Source: Myxococcota bacterium (GTDB taxonomy: Bacteria; Myxococcota; B64-G9). From it: a stretch of 64,000 nucleotides of DNA. The stretch spans positions 124,001 to 188,000 of the forward strand of contig JAKLGA010000016.1 of NCBI GenBank assembly GCA_022710975.1, read 5' to 3'. The notes beneath the pieces were generated by a model that saw only the letters and a list, made by a program, of their open reading frames with translations, had not been told where the DNA came from and searched no databases. The translations under genes and the position numbers were made by a program. Numbering within the stretch: the first letter of the stretch is position 1; each line of letters begins with the position of its first letter. This document shows, piece by piece, positions 17,496 to 26,600 of this stretch.

Positions 17496-19214
17496 GTGCT
17501 ACGCGAAGCGGTCGGCGATCTGAACCGGATGCGCCAGATCCTGCAGGTGGTCGTGAAGCACGGCTTCGGCGACCTGCTGGGGCGGGCGCGCATCTTCGAG
17601 CGCCTGGGCATGAAGCGGCCCGCCGACGAGGCCGCCACCGTCGAGGGCCTGCCCCAGCGCCTGACCCGCATGCTGTCCGAGCTGGGGCCGACCTTCATCA
17701 AGCTGGGCCAGATCCTGTCCACCCGCCCGGACCTCGTGCCCGAGGCCTACCTGGAGCCGCTGCGCACCCTGCAGGATCGCGCCCCGCCCTTCCCCCTGGA
17801 GGAGGTCAGGCGGGTGCTGGCCGCCGATCTCGGCGGCACGCCGGAGAGCCTGTTTGGCGAGTTCGCGGCCGAGCCCATGGCCTCGGCCAGCATCGCCCAG
17901 GTGCACCGCGCCACGACCCACGACGGGCAGGAGGTGGCGGTCAAGGTCCGGCGGCCGGGCATCGAGCACAGCGTGCGGGCCGACCTCGACATCCTCTACT
18001 ACCTGGCCCACCTGATCTCCGCGGTGGTCGAGGACGGCGGGCTGCTCGACCCGGTCGAGGTGGTGCGCGAGTTCGACCGGGCCATCGCCCAGGAGATGGA
18101 CTTCAAGCGCGAGGCCGCCACGCTGCGCCAGTTCGCCGACAACTTCCGCGCGCGCGCCTCCCTGCTCATCCCCGAGCCCATCGAGCGCCTGTCGGGGGCC
18201 CAGGTGGTCACCATGACCTTCCTGGGGGGCCAGCACCTCAGCGAGGTCACGCCCTGCTCGGAGCAGGCCCAGCAGGCGGCCCGCTGCATCGTCGACGGGC
18301 TGTATCACCAGGTGCTGGTCGACGGCGTGTTCCACACCGACCCGCACCCGGGCAACCTGCGCTTCTTCCCCGACGGGCGGGTGGGGCTGATGGACTTCGG
18401 CCAGGTGGGCCGGCTGACCGAGGAGATGCGCCAGAACCTGATGCTGCTGTCCCTGGGGGTCGTGCTCAAGGACCCGGACACCATCGCGCGCATGGTCTAC
18501 CGGCTCGGCCGGCAGGAGGAGCGCGCCGACCTGGGGGCGCTCAAGGACGACGTGGAGGCGCTGCTCGACGGGGCGCTCACCCAGAAGCTGGGGCAGATCG
18601 ACGCCGCCAGCGTGGTGCGCAAACTCCTCGACCTGTCCGCGCGCCACCACATCCGCGTGCCGGCCGACTACGTGCTGCTGGCCAAGGCCATCGGCACCGT
18701 GGACGGCACGGTGCGCACGCTGTGCCCCGACATCGACATGGCCACGCTGACCGCGCCCTACGTGAAGCGGCTGATCTCCGATCGCTTCAGCCTGGACGAC
18801 CTGCGCGGGGGCCTGGGGCGCACGCTGCTGCAGCTCTCGGGCTTCCTGAACGAGGTGCCCCAGCAGGTGTCCCAGATCCTGCTCGACATGGAGGGCGGGC
18901 GGCTGACGCTGAACGTGCGCGACCCGGAGGTCGCCCGCCTGCGGGGCGCGGTGCGCGGGCTGGGCATGGATGTCTTCTGGGGCCTGGTGGCCGCCGGGCT
19001 GCTGGCCGGCGGCCTGCCCGCGCTGCTGGGCCCCGGGCCCACCCCGGGCAAGGCCTGGTGGGCGCTGGGCGGGGCGCTGGCCATCATGGCCATCGCCACG
19101 CTGCGCTACTACCTCACGCCGGCGCTGCACAAGCTCAACCTGCGCACCTGGCTGGAGCGCCGCTGGGGCGAGGACGCCAAGCGGCGGGGGCGCCGCAAGG
19201 GCGACTCAGCGTAG
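17496..19214 (+). CDS. UbiB/ABC1/ADCK-family protein kinase-like ATPase
   Basis: About 572 residues. Family hallmarks are present: the KxGQ motif ('FIKLGQILSTRPDLVP'), an Ala-rich loop ('ASASIAQVHRA') in place of a Gly-rich loop, 'VAVKVRRPG', 'HTDPHPGNL' and 'LMDFGQVG'. Two transmembrane helices end the protein, as in UbiB. Family members act in ubiquinone or isoprenoid lipid metabolism as atypical kinases or ATPases; the substrate here is unknown. The frame is open far upstream, but that part is a shadow of the preceding lipoprotein, so GTG 17496 is taken as start. It is the second gene of the 16207 unit. Its 3' end overlaps the convergent TPR gene by 9 bases. Confidence 0.9.
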   Translation: MLREAVGDLNRMRQILQVVVKHGFGDLLGRARIFERLGMKRPADEAATVEGLPQRLTRMLSELGPTFIKLGQILSTRPDLVPEAYLEPLRTLQDRAPPFPLEEVRRVLAADLGGTPESLFGEFAAEPMASASIAQVHRATTHDGQEVAVKVRRPGIEHSVRADLDILYYLAHLISAVVEDGGLLDPVEVVREFDRAIAQEMDFKREAATLRQFADNFRARASLLIPEPIERLSGAQVVTMTFLGGQHLSEVTPCSEQAQQAARCIVDGLYHQVLVDGVFHTDPHPGNLRFFPDGRVGLMDFGQVGRLTEEMRQNLMLLSLGVVLKDPDTIARMVYRLGRQEERADLGALKDDVEALLDGALTQKLGQIDAASVVRKLLDLSARHHIRVPADYVLLAKAIGTVDGTVRTLCPDIDMATLTAPYVKRLISDRFSLDDLRGGLGRTLLQLSGFLNEVPQQVSQILLDMEGGRLTLNVRDPEVARLRGAVRGLGMDVFWGLVAAGLLAGGLPALLGPGPTPGKAWWALGGALAIMAIATLRYYLTPALHKLNLRTWLERRWGEDAKRRGRRKGDSA

Positions 19215-20090
19215 CTTCCCCAGCCGCAGGCGGGCGCGGCGCAGGTTCTCCTGGGTGCCCCAGTTGTAGGGGTCCAGGCGGAAGGCGCGCTCCCAGGCCC
19301 CGATGGCCTGGGTGTAGAGGATCCGGGCCGGCTCGACCTGGCCGGCCTTGCCGGCCCGATCGGCCAGCAGCGCGTAGCCCAGCCCGAGCTTGTAGAAGAG
19401 CTCCACCCGGTGGGGATCGCGCTCGAGGGCGGCCGCGTACTTCTCCACCGCCAGCTCGTGCCGCCCGGCCTCGTAGGCCTGGTCGCCCTCGTCCCGCAGG
19501 GCGCCGGCCTGGCGCTCGGCGTCCGTGGGCACGGCGCGCGAGACGGGGGTGAGATCGGGGATGTCCTGCGGCGCGGCCAGGGCCACCTTGGCCGCCTCGA
19601 CCGCGCCGTCGGCGGGCTTGGCCTCCTCCGTCCCGCCGGGGGCGGGCTTGGGCAGGATGACCACCTTGAGCTTGTCCGGGGCGGCGGCCACCGGCTCGGC
19701 GGCCGGGGGGGCCGCGCTGTCCTTGAGCACCCGCCGCAGCGGCATCTCGTCCACCGCCATGCGGTCGGCCGCCTGGACCTGGCCGGTCCAGGCGCGCAGC
19801 TTCTCGAACTCGGGCATGCCCTCTTCCCGGACGAAGAGGTCCCCGGCCAGGGCCGTCCCGCGCAGCTCCCCGCGGAAGATGTGCTCGAGCTTGTAGGGCT
19901 TGCCCTCGTACTCGGGGTGCAGCACCCGGTAGAGGGTGAGCTGGGCGCCCTTGTGCTCCACCTGGAAGTTCGTGTCGCCCGAGTTCAGCGCCTGGTAGGC
20001 CCACTCGCCGCTGAGATCCGCCTGGGCCCGGGCGGGCCCGGCCGAGAGCAGCAGGCCGAGCCCGAGCCACAACCACCGCGTCGCGTGCAT
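19206..20090 (-). CDS. Exported TPR-repeat protein
   Basis: 294 residues. A clean signal peptide ends around 'SAGPARA'. Residues about 24-120 form a beta-rich domain ('DLSGEWAYQALNSGDTNFQV') reminiscent of domains that report on lipid or small ligand binding, but not assignable. A Pro/Ala/Lys linker leads to one or two TPR units (about 200-290: 'GDQAYEAGRHELAVEKYAAALERDP'). ATG 20090 has a GGAGGGAG site and a TATACT -10 box upstream. The stop overlaps the convergent UbiB gene, leaving no room for a terminator. Likely a periplasmic scaffold; substrate unknown. Confidence 0.8.
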   Translation of the reverse strand: MHATRWLWLGLGLLLSAGPARAQADLSGEWAYQALNSGDTNFQVEHKGAQLTLYRVLHPEYEGKPYKLEHIFRGELRGTALAGDLFVREEGMPEFEKLRAWTGQVQAADRMAVDEMPLRRVLKDSAAPPAAEPVAAAPDKLKVVILPKPAPGGTEEAKPADGAVEAAKVALAAPQDIPDLTPVSRAVPTDAERQAGALRDEGDQAYEAGRHELAVEKYAAALERDPHRVELFYKLGLGYALLADRAGKAGQVEPARILYTQAIGAWERAFRLDPYNWGTQENLRRARLRLGKLR

Positions 20091-20120
20091 GCCTCGCTCC
20101 CTCCGTGGAAAGCTCGGGCA

Positions 20121-20126
20121 AGTATA
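20121..20126 (-). promoter_or_regulatory. -10 box for the TPR protein
   Basis: Minus-strand TATACT at 20121-20126, about 30 bases before ATG 20090 and its GGAGGGAG site. The -35 region (TCCGTC at 17 bases) is weak. Confidence 0.35.
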
Positions 20127-20188
20127 CCAACCCCAGCCCCTTCGACGGAAGGGAGGCCCGCGGGCTTCACCCGGCGGGGCGGCCGGGG

Positions 20189-20216
20189 TTGCAGCCGCCC
20201 GGCAACGTGATAGGCT
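20189..20216 (+). promoter_or_regulatory. Near-leaderless promoter for the DUF192 gene
   Basis: TTGCAG (20189-20194), 16 bases, TAGGCT (20211-20216). Nine bases separate the -10 box from ATG 20226 and there is no ribosome site. Confidence 0.45.
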
Positions 20217-20225
20217 GCCCCACCG

Positions 20226-20699
20226 ATGGAGACGCCGCTGCACGCTGCGATCGCCGGCCTGCTGCTCTGCGCGCTGGCCGGTTGCCGGACCACCGAGACG
20301 CAGGGCCCGCCGCAGGTGATCCTGCAGAACCGCGAGGGCCAGCCGCTCGCCCTGCGGGTCGAGGTGGTCAGCCGTCCGGAGGATCTGGCCCGCGGGCTGA
20401 TGCACCGCGAGCGCCTGGCCGCGGACGCCGGCATGCTGTTCGTCTACCCGGACGAGGACCAGCGCTCCTTCTGGATGAAGAACACCCTCATCCCGCTCGA
20501 CATGCTGTTCATCGGCTCCAACCTGCGCGTGGTCGGGGTGGTGGAGAACGCCGTCCCGCTCAGCCTGGAGCCGCGCACGGTGGACGCCCCGGCGCGCTTC
20601 GTGCTCGAGGTCCAGGGCGGCTTCGTCAAGCGCCACGGCATCCGGCTGGGCAGCCTGGTGCGGCTGGCCGGCGTGCCCGGCCTGTCCGCGGCGCGTTGA
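20226..20699 (+). CDS. DUF192 family lipoprotein
   Basis: 157 residues. The N-terminus is a lipoprotein signal (LAGC, Cys20). The rest is a complete DUF192 domain: 'LARGLMHRERLAADAGMLFVY', 'SFWMKNTLIPLDMLFI' and a C-terminal 'RHGIRLGSLVRL'. The family is small, beta-rich and usually exported, without established function. It heads a probable three-gene unit with the membrane-anchored protein at 20720 and the Pta/Buk fusion at 21483 (gaps of about 20 bases each). Confidence 0.88.
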   Translation: METPLHAAIAGLLLCALAGCRTTETQGPPQVILQNREGQPLALRVEVVSRPEDLARGLMHRERLAADAGMLFVYPDEDQRSFWMKNTLIPLDMLFIGSNLRVVGVVENAVPLSLEPRTVDAPARFVLEVQGGFVKRHGIRLGSLVRLAGVPGLSAAR

Positions 20700-20719
20700 A
20701 CGAAGAGGGGGGGACCGCC

Positions 20720-21463
20720 ATGCAAGCCGCTTCCCGCCGGGCGCTGTGGCAGTTCGGCGCCGTGCTGGCCGGCCTGTACCTCCTGTTCTCCGCGGCCGTG
20801 TGCCTGCGGAGCGCGTGGCGCCCCGAGCCCCAGCGGGCGGCCGAGGCGTACCTGCGCGCCCTGCAGGCCCGGGACGCGACCGGCGTCTACATGCTGTCCG
20901 ATCTGCTCGGCGCGCGCCTGGCCGGCCTGACCGCGGGCGGCGGGCTGGAGGGCGACGCGGCCAAGCACCTGCAGGCCAAGGACTTCGCCCGCTGGAAGGC
21001 CGAGTTCGAGCGCGGCGCGGACAGCCAGGAGAGCCTGCGGCGCGAGGTGGACCTGGTGCGGCCCGGGGCCGAGCTCACCCCGGTCGAGCCCGAGGACTAC
21101 CAGGCCGAGGTGCCGGATCCCGAGGGCACCAGCCTGGAGTCCTACCGCGACTCGGCGGGCGAGCTCTACCACCGCTACTGGCGGCTCGCCTACCCGAGCG
21201 CGGCCGGGGCGCCCGAGGTGGGCAAGCTGGAGAACGTGCAGACCGGCAAGGGTCGCCGGCTGAAGGCTGTCACCCTGCGGCTCGAGGTCCGCCGCCGGCC
21301 GGAGCTGGGGGGGGTCAGGGCGTTCGTGCTGGCGCTGGACGCGCTCGACCCGGTGGCCTGGCTGGCGCCCGCGCGCCACCTGTTCTCCCCGCCCGAGCCG
21401 TCCGCGGTGTGGATGGTCCGGCTGTGCTTCGCCGTGGACAAGACCAGCCTGGAGACCTTCTGA
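20720..21463 (+). CDS. Membrane-anchored hypothetical protein
   Basis: 247 residues. A single N-terminal hydrophobic helix (about 11-30, 'FGAVLAGLYLLFSAAVCL') anchors a soluble domain of about 210 residues, presumably outside the membrane. The domain begins 'AAEAYLRALQARDATGVYMLSDLLGARLA', similar to the opening of NTF2-like/DUF4878 'lumazine-binding-like' domains, but the match is weak. It is placed between DUF192 and the acyl-phosphate fusion with short gaps. No catalytic motif is seen. Confidence 0.65.
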   Translation: MQAASRRALWQFGAVLAGLYLLFSAAVCLRSAWRPEPQRAAEAYLRALQARDATGVYMLSDLLGARLAGLTAGGGLEGDAAKHLQAKDFARWKAEFERGADSQESLRREVDLVRPGAELTPVEPEDYQAEVPDPEGTSLESYRDSAGELYHRYWRLAYPSAAGAPEVGKLENVQTGKGRRLKAVTLRLEVRRRPELGGVRAFVLALDALDPVAWLAPARHLFSPPEPSAVWMVRLCFAVDKTSLETF

Positions 21464-21482
21464 CGAGGAGGGCCGCGCCGCC

Positions 21483-23690
21483 ATGTTCCCCCTGGAGAAG
21501 ACGCTCGAGTCGCAGCTGCGCTCCTTCGGCGGCCCCCGCCCCACGCTCATCTTCCCCGAGGCCGACGATCCGCGGGTGATCGCCGCCGCGTCGGGGCTGA
21601 TCCAGTTCGCCAAGGTGGTGCTGACCCGGCGCTGGGAGGACATCGAGCGCGACATCCACGCGCACGCGATCCCGCTGCGGGTGAGCCTGCGGCGCTTCCG
21701 CCAGTCGGTGCGCTGCCTGGCGCCCGCGGACGAGCCCGGGCTGTGCGAGGACTTCGCCCGGGAGATGGCCGAGCTGTCCCGGGGCAAGGCCTACCAGGTC
21801 GGCCTGGAGGAGGCCCGGGCGCTGACGCGCGATCCGGTCTACTTCTCCATCCTGGCGGTGCGCCAGGGGCACGCGGACGCGGTGCTGGGGGGCGTGACCC
21901 ACGCCTCGCGCGACTTCTTCCAGCCCTGCCTGCGTTTCCTGGAGCGCGACGGCACGGTCTACGAGATGGGCCTGTTCGCCCTGCCCGACTCCCACGCCCC
22001 GGGCCTGTTCCACCAGAACCTGGTCATGTTCGCCGACGTGGCGCTGAACCCCGAGCCCTCGCCCGAGCGCCTGGCCGACATCGCGGTGGGCGCCTGCGTC
22101 ACCATGCGCAACCTCATCCCGGTCGAGCAGCTGCCCGAGGTGAACGGCGCCATCCTGTCCTACTCCACCCGCGGCTCGGGCTCCGGGCCCTCGGTGGACC
22201 GGGTGCGCGGGGCCGAGCCCCACATCGAGCGGCTGCTGTCGCGCCTGGCGGCCGAGAACCCGCTCTACCGCAGCATCCACATCGCCACCGAGCTGCAGAT
22301 CTCGGTGGCCATCTCCAAGGACATGGCCCGCTCCAAGCTGGGGCCCCAGGCCGATCAGCTCCCGGCCGTGGGCGTGGCCAACGTGCTGGTGGTCAGCAAC
22401 CTGGACACCGGCAACCTGCTCTACCACATCTACAACACGCGCTTCCCCGACGCGCAGAGCGTGCTCGTCATCGGCGGCCTCAGGAACCAGGCCCTCGACT
22501 TCTCGCGCTCCTCGAAGCCCCACGACGTGGAGATGGGCGCCAAGGCGCTCCTGCTGCGGCTGTACCGCTCGGGCCGTTTCCGCGCCACCCCGCGGGACAC
22601 CTTCTTCCCCCGCTCGCGCGTGCTGGCCATCGGCCCGCACAACAGCTACACCGACGTGGCCGTGTGGGGCGGGCGGGATCTCATCCGCGAGGAGCGCCTG
22701 CCGCACGATCCGGCCGAGCTGCCGGACGACTTCGCGGCCCAGGTGCCGATCCGCAAGGCCGCGGTGATGGAGTTCCTGGGCCGGGCCGGGCTGCGGCCCG
22801 AGGAGCTGGCGGCCGTGGTGGGCCGGGGCGGGCTGGTGCTGCCGGTCGAGTCGGGCACCTACCTGGTGGACGAGGCCATGCTCGAGCACCTGCGCCAGGC
22901 CCGCTCGGGCAGGCACGTGGTCAACCTGGGGGCCCTGCTGGCGCGCGAGGTGGCCGGCCCCGCCCACCCGCACGTGTTCATCGTCGATCCGCCGGTGGTG
23001 GACGAGCTGGACGAGGCCGCGCGCCTGACCGGCCTGCCCGGGGTGGAGCTCCCGGTCACCTGGCACGCGCTGGGGCAGAAGGCGGCCGCCAAGCTGTACG
23101 CCGACCAGCACAACCGCGAGTACGAGGAGCTGAAGCTCATCGTGGGTTTCCTGGGGCGCGGCATCTCGGTCGGGGCGCACCTCAACGGGCGCTGCGTCAA
23201 GGTGGGCAACGCCCTGTTCGACGGCCCCATGTCGCTCGATCGCGCCGGCAGCCTGCCCGGCCGCGAGCTGGTCGACCTGTGCTTCTCCGGCCCGGGCAAG
23301 GACCAGGTCATCGACCGGCTGACCACCCAGTCGGGGCTGAAGGCCTACCTGGGCTCGGCCGACTTCGAGGAGGCCGAGCGCCGGGCCCAGGCCGGCGACG
23401 CCCTGGCGGTGCGGGTGCTGGACGCCATGGCCGAGCAGATCGCCACCGAGATCGCGGGCCTGGTGCCCAAGTTCGACGGCGAGCCGGTCGACCAGATCAT
23501 CCTGACCGGCCCGCTGTGCACCTCGGCCTGGCTGGTGGCGAGCCTGAGGAAGGCGCTCAGGCAGCTGCCCGTCGAGATCACCGTGTACCCGGGCAGCCGC
23601 GAGATGGCGGCGCTGCGGGACGGCGCGCTGCGCGTGCTGCAGGGCTTCGAGCCCGCCCGCCCCTACCGGCCCATCCGCGCCGCGCGGTGA
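21483..23690 (+). CDS. Phosphate acyltransferase-butyrate kinase fusion with a degenerate kinase half
   Basis: 735 residues, two enzymes in one chain. Residues about 1-370 are a phosphate acetyl/butyryltransferase domain (acyl-CoA + Pi to acyl phosphate): 'AILSYSTRGSGSGPSVDRV', 'VGVANVLVVSNLDTGNLLYH' and SR followed by Asp seven residues after the Ser, the pattern of catalytic Ser/Arg/Asp in Pta. Residues about 380-730 are a butyrate kinase fold: 'VVGRGGLVLPVESGTYLVD', 'IVDPPVVDELDEA', 'WHALGQKA', 'ISVGAHLNGR'. However the kinase lacks NPGSTSTK (here GPHNSYTD), HxGGG (here FLGRG) and LTGGIA (here LTGPLC). So acyl transfer looks intact while ATP formation is doubtful. An RBS-like GAGGAGG precedes ATG 21483. 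Confidence 0.88.
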   Translation: MFPLEKTLESQLRSFGGPRPTLIFPEADDPRVIAAASGLIQFAKVVLTRRWEDIERDIHAHAIPLRVSLRRFRQSVRCLAPADEPGLCEDFAREMAELSRGKAYQVGLEEARALTRDPVYFSILAVRQGHADAVLGGVTHASRDFFQPCLRFLERDGTVYEMGLFALPDSHAPGLFHQNLVMFADVALNPEPSPERLADIAVGACVTMRNLIPVEQLPEVNGAILSYSTRGSGSGPSVDRVRGAEPHIERLLSRLAAENPLYRSIHIATELQISVAISKDMARSKLGPQADQLPAVGVANVLVVSNLDTGNLLYHIYNTRFPDAQSVLVIGGLRNQALDFSRSSKPHDVEMGAKALLLRLYRSGRFRATPRDTFFPRSRVLAIGPHNSYTDVAVWGGRDLIREERLPHDPAELPDDFAAQVPIRKAAVMEFLGRAGLRPEELAAVVGRGGLVLPVESGTYLVDEAMLEHLRQARSGRHVVNLGALLAREVAGPAHPHVFIVDPPVVDELDEAARLTGLPGVELPVTWHALGQKAAAKLYADQHNREYEELKLIVGFLGRGISVGAHLNGRCVKVGNALFDGPMSLDRAGSLPGRELVDLCFSGPGKDQVIDRLTTQSGLKAYLGSADFEEAERRAQAGDALAVRVLDAMAEQIATEIAGLVPKFDGEPVDQIILTGPLCTSAWLVASLRKALRQLPVEITVYPGSREMAALRDGALRVLQGFEPARPYRPIRAAR

Positions 23691-23693
23691 GCC

Positions 23694-26600
23694 TCAGTGC
23701 CTGACCGTCTGCTCTGGCGCCAGCTTCGGAGCAGAGGGATTCTCGAGCAGAACGATCGGCACCTGGCGCAGCCCTGGGTCCTGATCCTCGAGCTGAAGGA
23801 GGACCGCCGCGATCTCGTTCGACGCCTTGGCTTCGAGAGGCGACTGGAGCCACGCCGCCAGGGTCTGATGGGCTTCCTCGGCACCGAAGCCGGCAAGGAG
23901 GGCAAGGTACGCGGACGCTTTCTCGCCGCAATCGAGTCCGCCTCCGCACCATCCTCCGCACCATAAAGACGGATCTGGCGTCCCGCAAGGCTCTCCACGC
24001 ACATAGAACATCGAGCTGGAACGCCAGTCATGGGAAGTACCCGCCCAGACGAAAGCGCTCACATCCACCGCGGCTCGAAGGAAAACACGTCTCGGGCGCA
24101 CCTGTGTCGCTACATCCAGCCCGACCATCAACCGAGCCAGGCGCTCCACGTCGGGCCTGGCAGGCCGGAATCGTGCGCTGGCCAGAGCCCTCGCGAGGAC
24201 GAGGCACTCCCACGTGTCGTCCTCGGACAGGAGCTCGGCGTGAAGGCGCGCCGCCGAATCGGGGCCCTGTCGCGCGATCCAGGCATGAAACTCCACGCCT
24301 CCTTCTATGACCGAGTCAAAGCGGCCGAAGTTCATCATTCCAGCGCAAACCGGACTCCCGTGGCTCAAGGCGACCTCGGCCTCCTCGCGAGTCAGAGGAC
24401 ATCCCGAAAGGAACAAGCAACGAAGCAATTCGGCGCCGAGCTGTTCCTGCCTCGGGTGAGAACGGCGAAGACGCGAGTCAGGTAACGGCGCCTGTGCCCC
24501 GCTCGACCTGCACGCGATGCAACTCCACCCTCCACCCGTCACCTCCTCGACTAGCCACGGCCGCAGCCGGATCAGCGACTCCAGATCGAGAGCCAGCATT
24601 CGATCGGCGAGAATCCGGCGGACCACTTCTGGTGATTCTCGATGCAACCGCGCCACTACGCTCCCGAGCGCTTCCACAGCCTGCGCTCGAATCTCTTCCT
24701 CGGGGTCATCCAGGGAAGCGCGCACCAGCGGGAGGGCGTCCTGACCTCCAAGCCACCTGGTAAAATCCAATGCGGCCAGTTTCTGGACCATATCGCCGCC
24801 ACGGAGCGCGCGAGACACATCCGCAGACCAGCGCACCGAGACGCGAGGTCCCGTGACGCCGTGGAGACCGACGAAGCACTCGGAACCGAGGCGCGCACAG
24901 GCAGCGAGGAGGAGTTCATCACCGCACGGGCCATCGACGGCCGGCCAGGGCAGCTCTTCCACTCGAACGCCGTCTCTTGCGGTGGCGGCACGAATCCGGA
25001 GCAATGGGACGATGAGATCCTCCTCGCAAGTACGGGCGACTATCTCCTGATCCTTGGCGCCGAAGACGTGGTCCTCGTACCTGAAAGAAACCTCACCCGT
25101 CGCGGAGCGGATCTTCCCAAGCAAATACTCTATCTCCCGTCGATCCCCGAGCAGGGCGCGGAACCTCCTCGCCACCGCATCGAGCATGCCCTTGGGGAGC
25201 TCGTTCGGCTGCAAGGGATGCCGGGTCAGCCTATCCAGAGACTCGATGGCCGTTTGAGGGTGCCTGTACGCATCTGGCTCGAAGAAGCAGGCCAAGTCCA
25301 TCGTGTCGAGCCATCCAGGGGAATGCGCGGTTCTCCAGGCCAGCGCAGCCATCGATCGGTGGTCGCGGAGCGCCAGGATGGCAGCCACTGCGGATGCTTG
25401 CCTGGACTGCATCGACGCGGGCTGGAAGGCGATGCCAGCCTCGAGCAGGGGTCTCACCTCTTCGAGCGCCCTCGCATCTTCTGAGGTCAGAGGTTCACAG
25501 TTCCGGTTCTTCTTTCCCGAGAACCTCGAGGCGCGACGGTCGAACCGCGCCATGACCTCTCGCAGCAAGCCAGTGGCGAGCAAAGGTCGCCGGATGCGGA
25601 GCGCGATATCGTCCGCGAGGACCCTCTCCAGCTCCCCCCCGCGACGCATGGCATCGAGAATGGGCAGCGCCGCAGAGCCCAGGGACACCATGAGATCCCT
25701 GAGCCTCTCGTGGTTCTCGCCCTTGGCGTGCAGAGCAGCATCGAACAGGGCAGGGATCGCTCTCACATCACCGAGCCCCGCAAGGAGCTTGGCGGCATCG
25801 AGCTTCACCGGGGAGCCCTCGAGGGTGAGAGAAGCCAGGAGCGCCGTCCTCGGGTGGCCCTGCAGGGCCAGCACCTGCGGACGAATTGCCTGGTAAACAT
25901 GCACCCGTCTCCGCGGTGGATCGGCGAGGATCCTCAGGGCATTCGGGAGGTCTCGGTCATGGGTCGAGAGCAAGGCCTCGAGGATGCCGAAGTCAGGCTC
26001 GGGAAGACCCTGCCGCTCCAGCAGGCGCAAGAAGAGCCCATAGGCCATCTCCGGCTCCCTGCGCGCCAGCTCGAACGCGACCACCCAGCGGCCACCGTCG
26101 AGGCCCGAACTCGGCGAATCTCGCCAGCGGAGCGCGAGGTACCTCGCCAGCGCAACGCCCACAAGGGGGTTCTCTGGCATTCCGGCAGCCAGCAGAGCTG
26201 CGTCACCTCGTCCAAGGACGGCTGCACCGAACATGATCCTCTCAGGTGACGAACCGCCAAACACCCTCCACCCCAGGCCGTTGTCCTGGGGCTCGGGTTG
26301 GTCGAATCCAGCGAGCACATCCTCCAGGAGAATCCGCTCAAGAACCCGGCCTCCGGTCGCTGCATCGTCTCTCCGCGCCGCCACCTCGTCGCGTCCAAGG
26401 GCCAGGATGCCGCGCCAGAGGGTATCCAGCGACTCGTAGATGGCCGGCTCGTCCACCCTGGACCCGTGGGCGACGAAGAGCGAGACTGCCAGGCGCAGCG
26501 CCGCTCGGCCGTGGAGCACCAGCAGCGCCTCGGCGGAGGCAAGCTGGACAGCCACTTCGCCCGACCAGGCTAGCGCCCAGAGCAGCGGGAACGTGGCGCT

